Positions 1-7,908 of a stretch of DNA of 64,000 nt are shown piece by piece. A model generated the notes under the pieces. That model searched no databases and had not been told where the DNA came from. It saw only the letters and a program-made list of their open reading frames with translations. Location: positions 248,001-312,000 of the forward strand of contig NZ_PYMA01000003.1 of NCBI RefSeq assembly GCF_003026495.1, written 5' to 3'. The stretch is from Photobacterium sanctipauli. Lineage in GTDB: Bacteria; Pseudomonadota; Gammaproteobacteria; Enterobacterales; Vibrionaceae. How positions within the stretch are numbered: position 1 is the first letter of the stretch; each line of letters opens with the position of its first letter. Position numbers and translations under genes: made by a program.

Positions 1-1144
1 CAGGCTTGGTGATTTCAGGGTTTTGCATTTCCACCGAGTATTTGTCGATGTCGGTCATTTTCAGACCAGCCGCTTTCAGTGGGTTGGCAATTAAGGCAGT
101 CATGACCGCCTGAGGCGATGAGCCTGTGCCAATCTGATGACGGCCAATGATGTCAGTGTTAATTTCTGGGCTAACGCCGTCGTTTTCTGTCACCATGCAG
201 GCAAAGCCTGCCAAGCAGTCTTCCAACACCGGCATGTTTTGCTTCACATGGTCACGGCCGTTCATGCCTAGCTTGGCAACCGCGCCACCGGCAACCACCA
301 TGACGTTCTTGAATACGCCCGATTTAACCAGTGCCGCCGCCATGGTCATGGCGTGCGCTGGGGCTGCACAGAAGCCGCGAACATCAGAGCCGGTTGCGAT
401 ATCACACCCGATCACTTCACCAATCGCTTTAGCAAAGTTGCCGCCACCTCGTTGGTTAACATCGCCACAGGCTTCTTCCGAACACTCGATGATGTAGTCC
501 ACTTTATCGAGTTCGATGCCCTGCTGTTTTAAGTGCATTGCCGCCATCACGCCAGATGCTTTGGTGCATAGATTTTCCAGCATGATGTGGGCGGAAAGGT
601 TTTCATCTTCGTCGTGGGCGGCTTTCACACAGCCGACTAACTCACCGTTCATCATCAGCACTTCCGCCTGATGATGTTCAACCAGCGCCAGGATCTCATC
701 TTTGCTGATGATTTGGTGGCCCGCGAGCAGATCAACGTCATCGCCGTACAGGGCATGATGACCAATGCTTGGTTGATAGGTGTCTACGAATTCTTGAGTC
801 AGATGAACCAAATTGAACACATCGACATGGTTCAACATGGCATAAAATTGAGGCTGGCTATAGATTTCACCAAACGTACCTTGGCAGGCGGTATGCTCTT
901 TGTTTTCGAACCAAGGCTGAGGGATATCGGCCAATTGCTGTGGGGTTAAGTTACCGATATAGCACTGGTTAGCAGGGTATGACACCACATCTTCAAAAGA
1001 GCGAAGGTGGTCTTTTAACTGCTGCAAGTAGGCGTCTGAAGGGTCTTTCGCCCGAGACTGGACTTGCACCGAACCATGTTGAATCAATACATCTGGGGTA
1101 TGGGCGAGCACATAGCTCACACCTTTAATTACTGCGTATCCCAT
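1..1144 (-). CDS. grdC: Glycine reductase complex component C, beta subunit (partial)
   Basis: Protein C of glycine, sarcosine and betaine reductases takes the carboxymethyl group from selenoprotein GrdA and releases acetyl phosphate; this subunit has a thiolase or KAS-III-like fold. The 381 codons present run off the left edge without a stop. Visible motifs are CSEEACGDVNQRGGG, RGFCAAPAHAM and GGAVAKLGMNG, which suit a thiolase fold with cysteine residues. The start follows a strong AGGAG seven bases upstream. It lies 77 nt after the second grdA gene on the same strand, so it is probably co-transcribed with it. The subunit assignment (GrdC rather than GrdD) rests on the N-terminal sequence and on position after grdA. 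Confidence 0.88.
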   Translation of the reverse strand, partial: MGYAVIKGVSYVLAHTPDVLIQHGSVQVQSRAKDPSDAYLQQLKDHLRSFEDVVSYPANQCYIGNLTPQQLADIPQPWFENKEHTACQGTFGEIYSQPQFYAMLNHVDVFNLVHLTQEFVDTYQPSIGHHALYGDDVDLLAGHQIISKDEILALVEHHQAEVLMMNGELVGCVKAAHDEDENLSAHIMLENLCTKASGVMAAMHLKQQGIELDKVDYIIECSEEACGDVNQRGGGNFAKAIGEVIGCDIATGSDVRGFCAAPAHAMTMAAALVKSGVFKNVMVVAGGAVAKLGMNGRDHVKQNMPVLEDCLAGFACMVTENDGVSPEINTDIIGRHQIGTGSSPQAVMTALIANPLKAAGLKMTDIDKYSVEMQNPEITKP

Positions 1145-1221
1145 TGTTACTCCTGCATCCGAGCCGGATAGTAGGTTCGAACCTGCCATTGAAACAGATC
1201 CGAACCAGCATTGAGATATAC

Positions 1222-1686
1222 TTATGCTAATGCAGTTTCGCTGCGGTATTCTTTCATTTCCGCTTTGATAGCATCGACATCAAGTACCATTTCCATCATT
1301 CCAACCTGCTCTTCATAAACAGCCGGATCGACGGCGTCTTTAACTTCGTCTTCAACCACGTGATAACAAGAAAGTCCTAACTGGACTCCCGCCAATGGTC
1401 CTGCAAAAGTCGGATCACCGGTGGTGACGGTTTCACATGCTAGGCCAGAAGCTTCTGCTTCCGCGCCGCCAAGAATCACAACAAGATTCTCTGCGCCTTT
1501 TTCCTCAGCAAGTGCTTTAATCCGCTTTTGGTTTTCAAGATCCATTGCGCCAGCGCTTGTTCAGACGAAACATTCTGTAGTAGAGAAAGCAACGTGAGCA
1601 CCCGTGGTCTTCATGCAAGCTTCGATTGCCTGACCAGGTACGCCATCGCGGTCTCCAAGAATGATCACTGTTTTATTAGCGAACAC
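1222..1686 (-). CDS. grdA: Glycine reductase selenoprotein A, copy 1 (Sec-containing)
   Basis: GrdA is the small selenoprotein of glycine reductase that carries the carboxymethyl-selenoether intermediate. The frame is 154 residues with an in-frame TGA at 1561-1563 (residue 42) in the context [16 protein letters not shown], the family's selenocysteine site. Reading through gives an intact N-terminus ([13 protein letters not shown]). The GTG start is supported by GGGAG seven bases upstream; a conventional gene call starting at Met48 would lose the catalytic half. It lies 14 nt after the other grdA copy. Function requires SelA, SelB, SelC and SelD, none of which is in this window. A short stem just after the UGA may be the SECIS element. 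Confidence 0.93.
1536..1560 (-). promoter_or_regulatory. Candidate SECIS stem of grdA copy 1
   Basis: Starting one base after the UGA, CAAG (1559-1556) can pair with CUUG (1539-1536). An inner GC/GC pair closes a loop containing UGGC. The other grdA copy has the same layout with one A:U pair changed to C:G. Bacterial SECIS elements lie inside the coding sequence just downstream of the UGA. The inner loop here is closer to the UGA than in E. coli fdhF, so the exact SelB-binding loop is uncertain. Confidence 0.45.
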
Positions 1687-1700
1687 AATCGTTCTCCCGA

Positions 1701-2168
1701 TTAAACATACTTTCCAAATTGCTCACGATACTCTTTGACCTCTGCCACGATGGCATCGACATCAAGTACCATTTCCATCATGCTTACCTGCTCGTCATAG
1801 ACGGCAGCGTCCACATTGTCTTTAATTTCCGGCTCAACCACATGATAACAAGAGAGTCCCAACTGGACTCCGGCTAATGGTCCGGCAAAAGTAGGATCGC
1901 CGTTAGTCACGGTTTCACACGCTAGGCCAGAAGCTTCAGCTTCTGCACCGCCAAGGACGACAACCAGATTCTCTGGGCCGAACTCGTCAGCGAAACCTTT
2001 AATCCTCTTTTGGTTTTCCAGATCCATAGCACCTGCGCTGGTTCAGACGAAACACTCAGTTGTAGAGAAAAGAACATGCGCACCAGCTGATTTGATACAA
2101 GCTTCAATTGCTTGCCCTGGTACACCGTCTCTGTCTCCCAAGATAATGACATTCTTATCTTTGAGCAT
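1701..2168 (-). CDS. grdA: Glycine reductase selenoprotein A, copy 2 (Sec-containing)
   Basis: This is a second complete GrdA of 155 residues, starting [18 protein letters not shown], with the in-frame TGA at 2043-2045 (residue 42) in [16 protein letters not shown]. The ATG follows GGAG at good spacing. It is very similar to the neighbouring copy through the central region, including the [16 protein letters not shown] and [23 protein letters not shown] segments; most differences are near the C-terminus and in scattered helix positions. It is transcribed before copy 1. Tandem duplication is the simplest origin, and both copies look intact. One copy could serve a different protein B (glycine versus sarcosine or betaine), but that is inference. 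Confidence 0.93.
2018..2042 (-). promoter_or_regulatory. Candidate SECIS stem of grdA copy 2
   Basis: CCAG (2041-2038) can pair with CUGG (2021-2018), enclosing an inner AGC/GCU stem with a GCAGGU loop that resembles the loop of the fdhF SECIS. Compared with copy 1, one base pair has changed on both sides (A:U to C:G), and both changes are synonymous. That supports selection on RNA pairing. Confidence 0.45.
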
Positions 2169-2376
2169 TGTTCACTCCAAGGGTACAGATTACTAAGGTC
2201 ATGCTTATCAACTCGCGATATGCTCATTAAGTTCGCATGGTTTTTCATTAAGCACTGAGTTCTCAAACTTTCTCTTCCGAGGCAATTCTTTAAAGTCAGG
2301 CTTTATTTGTGCAAACAGGCGATTGCCTATTAAATACAAATTCTGTTTGGCAGCAATGCCACCAGCAGCGAACGGA

Positions 2377-2703
2377 TTAAGCCGTCTCTGCAATAAAGCT
2401 TTCTACCGTGCTGGCAACGTCTTCCATCTCTAGCTCTTCGCCAGATAGGTGTTCAACTTTTTCACCATTTTTGTAGAAAACAAAAGAAGGTAGGCCCATC
2501 ACTTTCTGCGCCATCGCCAAGCGACGGTTACCCTGAATATTCAGTTTGCAGAATTTGATTTCGTTGCCGTATTTCTCCGCCAACTCCATGACTTCTGGCA
2601 TTAGTTCAATGCAGCGGCCACAGTTTTCGCTCCAGAAATCCACCAAGACGACGCCATCTACTTTTACTTCAGCATCAAAGTTTTCTTTGGTTAGTTCGAT
2701 CAT
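2377..2703 (-). CDS. trxA: Thioredoxin of the glycine reductase locus
   Basis: This 108-residue single-domain thioredoxin is the expected electron donor to glycine reductase, passing electrons from TrxB. The active site is FWSENCGRC (Cys28 and Cys31), so the usual WCGPC is replaced by NCGRC. The cis-proline loop is present as GLPSFVFYKNGEKVEHLSG. It lies 10 nt downstream of trxB and about 210 nt upstream of the grdA pair, matching the clostridial trxB-trxA-grd arrangement. The Pro to Arg change between the cysteines should alter redox potential and partner choice, which suits a dedicated rather than a housekeeping thioredoxin. Confidence 0.9.
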   Translation of the reverse strand: MIELTKENFDAEVKVDGVVLVDFWSENCGRCIELMPEVMELAEKYGNEIKFCKLNIQGNRRLAMAQKVMGLPSFVFYKNGEKVEHLSGEELEMEDVASTVESFIAETA

Positions 2704-2713
2704 TGCGTTTCCC

Positions 2714-3925
2714 TTAATACAGAGTTTCTAACTCGGTAATATCCTTAACATCTACTCGCTTGGCTTCCTGCCCAGCGTCAAATCGAATTACTACAGGCAC
2801 TTCAGATACCGAGAAACGGTTCGCAATGTTTTGGCTCTTGTAGGTATCAATGGTCACAACGCGCTGATCTGGGTTGTCTTTGCACTTGATTTCAAGCTGA
2901 TTGATCACCTCTAGGCTTTCTTTGCTCAGCGGGTTCCAGAACGCGACCATCGCTGTACCACCAAACTCCGCTACCGACTTGCGCCAGCTCTCTTCTTCTT
3001 CGATGTAGCGGTCGGCTGCCACCGCGGCCACAGCCCCATCACCTGCTGCAGTCACCACCTGACGGAGGAACTTATCGGTCACATCACCCACGGCAAAGAT
3101 ACCCGGTACATTGGTTTCCTGCTTCTCATTGGTAATGACGTAACCCTGCGGGGTCAGCTCGACCAAGCCTTTAATAAAATCTGTTTTTGGCACAGTGCCA
3201 ACAAACATAAATACACCGTCAGCAGAAAGCTCAGTAATATCGCCGGTTTTCAGGTTCTTCAGCTTCACGCCACTGACCAGTTCATCACCGCAAATCTCTT
3301 CCACCACCGAGTTCCACACAAACTCAATTTTATCGTTGGCGAAAGCCTGCTCCTGAGCGGTACGATCCGCATCCAGAATGCCTTGATCATGAAGAACGAT
3401 CATGGTGACTTTATTGACAAACTTGGTTAGAAACACCGATTCTTCAACCGCAGTATTCCCTGAACCGACAACCACAACATCTAGCTCTTCATAAAAGTCA
3501 GCATCGCAAGTCGCACAGTAAGAAACCCCTTTACCACGGAATTCCGACTCGCCCGTAATGCCCAAGATCCTAGGTGTCGCGCCTGTTGCCACAATAATGC
3601 TCTTAGTCTGGAATTCCTCACCTTTGGTGGTTTTCAATGTTTTAATAAAACCATCGTCGGCAATTGAAATTTCAGAAACTAAACCTCGGGCAAATTCCAC
3701 ACCAAACTTATTACAGTGCTCACGGAACATATCCATCAATTGCGGGCCAGTGGCCTCGACAATACCTGGGTAATTTTCCATTTCACTGGTTGTTGCGGCT
3801 TGACCGCCAGTATTACGCTTATCTTCTATGATCAGAGTTTTCATTTTACCGCGTGCGGCATAAACTCCTGCTGACATCCCACCAGCACCGCCACCAATAA
3901 TGATGACATCGTATAGTTCTGACAT
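2714..3925 (-). CDS. trxB: Thioredoxin reductase with extra C-terminal thioredoxin-like domain
   Basis: NADPH-thioredoxin reductase feeding the dedicated thioredoxin. Residues 1 to about 305 are a standard TrxB: FAD-binding GGGAGGMSAG near the N-terminus, redox pair CATC at 137-140, NADPH-binding VVVGSGNTAVEE, and the closing FAVGDVTDKFLRQVV. Family members are usually about 315 residues; this one has 403. The extra tail looks like a thioredoxin fold, with AFWNPLS where WCxxC should be and a cis-Pro segment SVSEVPVVIRF, but no catalytic cysteines. The start chosen is the ATG after GGTGA; a GTG three codons upstream is also open. It begins the grd-associated gene series. Confidence 0.9.
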   Translation of the reverse strand: MSELYDVIIIGGGAGGMSAGVYAARGKMKTLIIEDKRNTGGQAATTSEMENYPGIVEATGPQLMDMFREHCNKFGVEFARGLVSEISIADDGFIKTLKTTKGEEFQTKSIIVATGATPRILGITGESEFRGKGVSYCATCDADFYEELDVVVVGSGNTAVEESVFLTKFVNKVTMIVLHDQGILDADRTAQEQAFANDKIEFVWNSVVEEICGDELVSGVKLKNLKTGDITELSADGVFMFVGTVPKTDFIKGLVELTPQGYVITNEKQETNVPGIFAVGDVTDKFLRQVVTAAGDGAVAAVAADRYIEEEESWRKSVAEFGGTAMVAFWNPLSKESLEVINQLEIKCKDNPDQRVVTIDTYKSQNIANRFSVSEVPVVIRFDAGQEAKRVDVKDITELETLY

Positions 3926-4857
3926 ATAATTCACCGATTGCTATTTCACGACTTCATACCCCTCTCCTTCTATATAAAGAAGGGCATATCAAACAAATCA
4001 GTTCTTTTTGACAACTTCATTTATTAGGCAAGTAGCAACCGCTTTACGAATTAATGTGAACTCACTCAGCCTTTATATTAATGAGCTGCTTAACACCACC
4101 TAGATAGATAAATATATCGCATCTTTAATTCCATCTAGATATAAAGCCTTATCCTTTCAACTTGTAGGTGATTATAATTAGTAATGTTTATTTTTTTGTG
4201 AGCAAAGCCCAATTCCAGAACAAAATACTACTTAGATAAAAATTATGATAAGTGCATCATGGTGAATATGGAGATATGGTTATATCTAAACGCCACATAA
4301 GAACATAATGGAATAACAAGAGTGGTATTCATGCTACTATTGGAAATATTTACCCTTATAGTCATCAAAAAAGTGCATCGATAAGCTGACACGCTACATT
4401 ATAAAGCATCATTGACAATATTTTATAAATTACCAACAAGCTTAGCAAAAACATCAACACATTAGTAAAACTAATGGTTAGACAAAAAAATAATAGTGCT
4501 TGTTTTTTTGGGCAGCTATATTCAATCTCTATTCTTTTACATACGGATATTTTTCAAATCTTACTTGTTATTTTCAATTGACTAAAGATGAGTTGAATTA
4601 TTCAATTTAATTTTACCACCCACTGGCGTTACTAGGGCTACCAACTAAACATGTTATTAAATACGCATTTCAAGCGTTTTTTATTTCCAACTATGAACAA
4701 ACCACAAAACCAGACTTTTAACTTACAATAAAGTCAATAAACTAGACGTTAATCTTGATTTTTTATTATCAATAAGAAGATCATCCTCACAAACGACATG
4801 GCAAGCAGAATGATAATCTCCGTAGCGAACGATCATTAACAGATGCGGAGTAAAGCA
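3926..4857. other. AT-rich gene-free interval between divergent units
   Basis: About 930 nt with no convincing reading frame and clearly lower GC than its neighbours. It must hold the promoter for trxB-trxA-grdA leftward and for the aminopeptidase rightward. I could not identify a riboswitch, a clean FNR palindrome or a terminator. A TTGAT/ATCAA pair near 4755-4772 has a spacer too long for FNR. Confidence 0.6.
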
Positions 4858-6255
4858 ATGGAAACGCTAAAGTTCACAAATGGCTGGCTAGAGACCGATA
4901 ATAATAAAGCCGATGACATTCACCATTTCTGTGAAGACTACAAACACTTTCTCAATATAGGAAAAACTGAGCGCCAATGCGTCACTGCAGCAATTACCCA
5001 AGCAGAGCAACACGGATTTCGCCCAATTTCTGAATTTGATGAATTAAAGCCAGGTGATAAAGCCTACTTTATTAATCGTAATAAGAACGTGGTATTGGCA
5101 TTGATTGGTGAAAGGCTAATCCGCGATGGGATCCGCTATGTAGTATCGCACATTGATTCCCCCCGCTTGGACCTCAAACCCAATCCGTTATATGAAAAAA
5201 ATGAATTGGCATTGATGCGCACCCACTATTATGGCGGTATCAAGAAATACCAATGGGCATCCCGTCCCCTTGCCTTGCATGGTGTCGTTGTCACCAAATC
5301 TGGGCGCCGAGTCGATATTGCCATTGGCGAAGATGAAACCGATCCTGTATTCACGATCCCCGATCTTCTGCCTCACCTCGATCGCAAGGTACAACGTGAA
5401 CGCAAGGCCGACGAAGTACTCAAAGGCGAAGAGCTACAAATCATTATTGGCTCCGTCCCCATGGCCTTCGATGACGAAAAAATCAAGGAAACGGTCAAGC
5501 GCCATGTTTTAACCAAATTGTTCGAGCAATATGAAATTAGTGAGCCGGACTTCATTTCAGCAGAGCTAATGCTAGTGCCTGCAGGAAAAGCCCGCGATGT
5601 TGGCCTTGATCAGGGCATGGTTGGTGCTTATGGCCAGGATGATCGCATCTGTGCCTACACGTCGCTAGAAGCCATTTTTGATATCGACACGCCCACTCAC
5701 ACTGCAGTGTGCTTCTTGGTCGACAAAGAAGAAATCGGCTCGTCGGGCGCAACGGGGCTAGAGTCTCGCTACCTTGAATATTTCACCGGCGAACTGCTAA
5801 TCCGCCAAACCGACACTCCGTTCAACGACCAGCAGCTCCGCCGCTGCCTATGGCAATCCCACGCATTGTCATCAGATGTTAATGCGGGCCTCAACCCGTT
5901 GTTCGAATCCGTCCACGATGCGCAAAATGCCTCCAAGTTAGGCTATGGCTTGGTGATCACCAAATACACCGGCCATGGCGGCAAAGTGGCATCCAATGAT
6001 GCCGATGCCGAATACGTCGCCTCGCTTCGCCGCATTTTCGATGACAACGAAATCAAATGGCAAACCGGCTTGCTTGGCAAAGTCGACGAAGGCGGTGGTG
6101 GCACAGTGGCAAAATACCTTGCCCACTATGGCATCAACACCATTGATGCCGGTGCCGCCCTGCTTTCAATGCACTCGCCATTCGAGCTGGCCTCCAAGTT
6201 CGACATCTACGAGCTATACCGCGCCTATAAGGCTTTCTATACCCAAGCACTCTAA
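4858..6255 (+). CDS. M18-family metalloaminopeptidase
   Basis: A 465-residue zinc aminopeptidase of family M18, removing N-terminal residues (often acidic ones) from peptides in the cytoplasm. Metal-site motifs are visible in order: SHIDSPRLDLKP, DQGMVGAYGQDD, VDKEEIGSSGATG with the catalytic Glu pair, and MHSPFELASKFD near the C-terminus. Length matches the family. The start follows GGAG at 4846-4849; an upstream ATG at 4843 would place that ribosome site inside the gene. It lies 18 nt before a peptide transporter gene on the same strand, so the pair probably imports and hydrolyses peptides. Specific substrate unknown. Confidence 0.88.
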   Translation: METLKFTNGWLETDNNKADDIHHFCEDYKHFLNIGKTERQCVTAAITQAEQHGFRPISEFDELKPGDKAYFINRNKNVVLALIGERLIRDGIRYVVSHIDSPRLDLKPNPLYEKNELALMRTHYYGGIKKYQWASRPLALHGVVVTKSGRRVDIAIGEDETDPVFTIPDLLPHLDRKVQRERKADEVLKGEELQIIIGSVPMAFDDEKIKETVKRHVLTKLFEQYEISEPDFISAELMLVPAGKARDVGLDQGMVGAYGQDDRICAYTSLEAIFDIDTPTHTAVCFLVDKEEIGSSGATGLESRYLEYFTGELLIRQTDTPFNDQQLRRCLWQSHALSSDVNAGLNPLFESVHDAQNASKLGYGLVITKYTGHGGKVASNDADAEYVASLRRIFDDNEIKWQTGLLGKVDEGGGGTVAKYLAHYGINTIDAGAALLSMHSPFELASKFDIYELYRAYKAFYTQAL

Positions 6256-6273
6256 GCTAACTGGAGAATGACA

Positions 6274-7752
6274 ATGAAGAAGCGTCATCCGTTAACCTTT
6301 TACATTCTTTGCTCATGCCAGTTTTGGTGGGCGTTATCTTTCTATAGCCTATGGGCAATCTTACCGGTGTTCCTCGGCGATGAACTTGGGGTCGACCAAA
6401 AAACCTCATTCGCTACCTTCGGTGCCTTTGCCGCCCTGGGTGCTGCCATGCTGTTTGTCGGTGGTTGGCTAGCCGACAAAATTTTAGGTGCCAAGCGTAC
6501 CTTAGTGTGGGGCTTTACCTTCCAAGGCTTGGGCTACTTTATCATTGCCTATTCTGCTATTACGGCCCAACCGCACTTTGTCTTTGTGGGCTTGGGTACC
6601 GTGGCAGTGGGTCGAGGTATAGGCAGTGTGGCACCGCCAACTATCATTGCATCAGCCTATGAGAAGAACGACCCTCGATTAGACGCTGCCTACACCCTGT
6701 TCTACATGGTGAACAACATCGGTGCCTTTGTCGCCCAGCTTGGCGCACCTATCATGGCTTATAACATTGGCTGGACATCGGCATTTATCTTGTCTGGCAT
6801 TGGCATGGCGGTTAACGTGATCACCTACTTATTACTCAATAAGAAGATCACCAAGGCTACCGAAGCAGATAAGCGTGCAATTCCATTCAAAACCAATTCC
6901 TTGTTCCTGTCCGGTGCGCTTATAGCCGTGGCCACCGCAAGCTACCTACTCACCAATTTACCGTTGGCGCAGCTTGTACTGGCACTGGCCGCACTGGTTA
7001 TCTTGTTCTTGATCACCAAGGAAATGAAAAAAGAGCAGCCAACAAGCCGAAAACGCATGATAGTTGGTTTGGTATTGATGGGACAGGCGCTTGCCTTCTT
7101 CATTCTCTATAACCAGATGCCTACCTCGCTCAACTTCTTCGCGATCAATAATGTGGAAGCAGAGATCTTTGGTTTTGCCATCAACCCGGTATCGTACCAA
7201 TCGTTCAACCCATTGTGGATCATCTTCCTGAGCCCGGTACTTGCCCACATCTATACAACCCTGGGTGAAAAGGGCAAAGACTTATCCATGCCCGGCAAGT
7301 TCGCGTTAGGTATGTTGATTTGTGCGGCGGCCTTTGGTTGTGCGGGCTTCTCGCAATACTTTGGTGACGAGAACGGTATGCTGAATCCATTCTGGATTGC
7401 CGCACCACATTTCTTGTTTGCCATCGGTGAGCTGCTGATTTCAGCCTTGGGGCTATCGGCCATTGCCAAGCTGTTCCCAAGCCGTATCCGTGGTTTCATT
7501 TATGGTGCGTGGAACATGACGCTGGCCTTGGCATCAGTCGCTGGCGCTTGGGTTGCAGGCTTGTCATCCTCTGGTGGCGAAGAAATGACCCCGGTGGAAA
7601 GCTTGGCGTCATACGGCCACTACTTCTTCATGCTGGCCATCGCCTCCGCCGTTGTTGGGGTCGTATGTGTATACCTTGCCCCTCGCCTTAACAAGCTGAT
7701 TGAAACAGAGGTTGAGGACACAGCTGAAGCGAAAGAAGCACAAACGGCTTGA
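6274..7752 (+). CDS. POT/PTR2-family peptide transporter, divergent
   Basis: A 492-residue inner-membrane protein with about 12 to 14 hydrophobic helices, most like proton-dependent oligopeptide transporters. Supporting motifs are the PTR2-like AAYTLFYMVNNIGAFVAQL, SFNPLWIIFLSPVLA, and the late PHFLFAIGELLISALGLS helix. The hallmark ExxERFxYYG of helix 1 is not present; that place reads QFWWALSFYSLWAI. It therefore belongs to a divergent branch, or couples transport differently. Start at the second ATG because GGAG sits seven bases before it. Translationally close to the M18 peptidase, suggesting peptide uptake. Confidence 0.72.
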   Translation: MKKRHPLTFYILCSCQFWWALSFYSLWAILPVFLGDELGVDQKTSFATFGAFAALGAAMLFVGGWLADKILGAKRTLVWGFTFQGLGYFIIAYSAITAQPHFVFVGLGTVAVGRGIGSVAPPTIIASAYEKNDPRLDAAYTLFYMVNNIGAFVAQLGAPIMAYNIGWTSAFILSGIGMAVNVITYLLLNKKITKATEADKRAIPFKTNSLFLSGALIAVATASYLLTNLPLAQLVLALAALVILFLITKEMKKEQPTSRKRMIVGLVLMGQALAFFILYNQMPTSLNFFAINNVEAEIFGFAINPVSYQSFNPLWIIFLSPVLAHIYTTLGEKGKDLSMPGKFALGMLICAAAFGCAGFSQYFGDENGMLNPFWIAAPHFLFAIGELLISALGLSAIAKLFPSRIRGFIYGAWNMTLALASVAGAWVAGLSSSGGEEMTPVESLASYGHYFFMLAIASAVVGVVCVYLAPRLNKLIETEVEDTAEAKEAQTA

Positions 7753-7828
7753 TAGGCAGAAAATATAATAGCTACAAGCTTAAGGAATGAGCACGGGCTA
7801 GCCTTTTAGGTAATCCAATAAGCTCAGC

Positions 7829-7857
7829 AAAAAAGCCGCATAGCATTGTTATGCGGC
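7829..7857 (-). terminator. Rho-independent terminator of the porin gene
   Basis: An 8-bp stem (GCCGCATA/TATGCGGC) with a 7-nt loop is followed on the minus strand by six T residues. It closes the minus-strand nucleoside cassette. Confidence 0.85.
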
Positions 7858-7908
7858 GAAACCATAATAAAAATTTAAAAAATACAATTAGCTAAAACCA
7901 AATCGGTT

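Noticed and set aside
1546..1686. TGA codons in the grdA genes read as stop codons, suggesting N-terminally broken genes
   Set aside because: Both copies break at the same residue, in the known selenocysteine context, with intact N-terminal sequence and ribosome sites upstream, so they are read-through Sec codons and not mutations.
1922..2393. Minus-strand frames across the end of trxA, the trxA-grdA spacer and the start of grdA
   Set aside because: They overlap strongly supported genes in another frame, have no ribosome site, and their composition is not protein-like.
4755..4772. FNR box (TTGAT...ATCAA) between the divergent units
   Set aside because: The spacer is 8 nt instead of 4, so it does not match the FNR dyad.
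3926..4857. A glycine riboswitch upstream of the glycine reductase operon
   Set aside because: I looked for the paired aptamer cores and did not find them on either strand.
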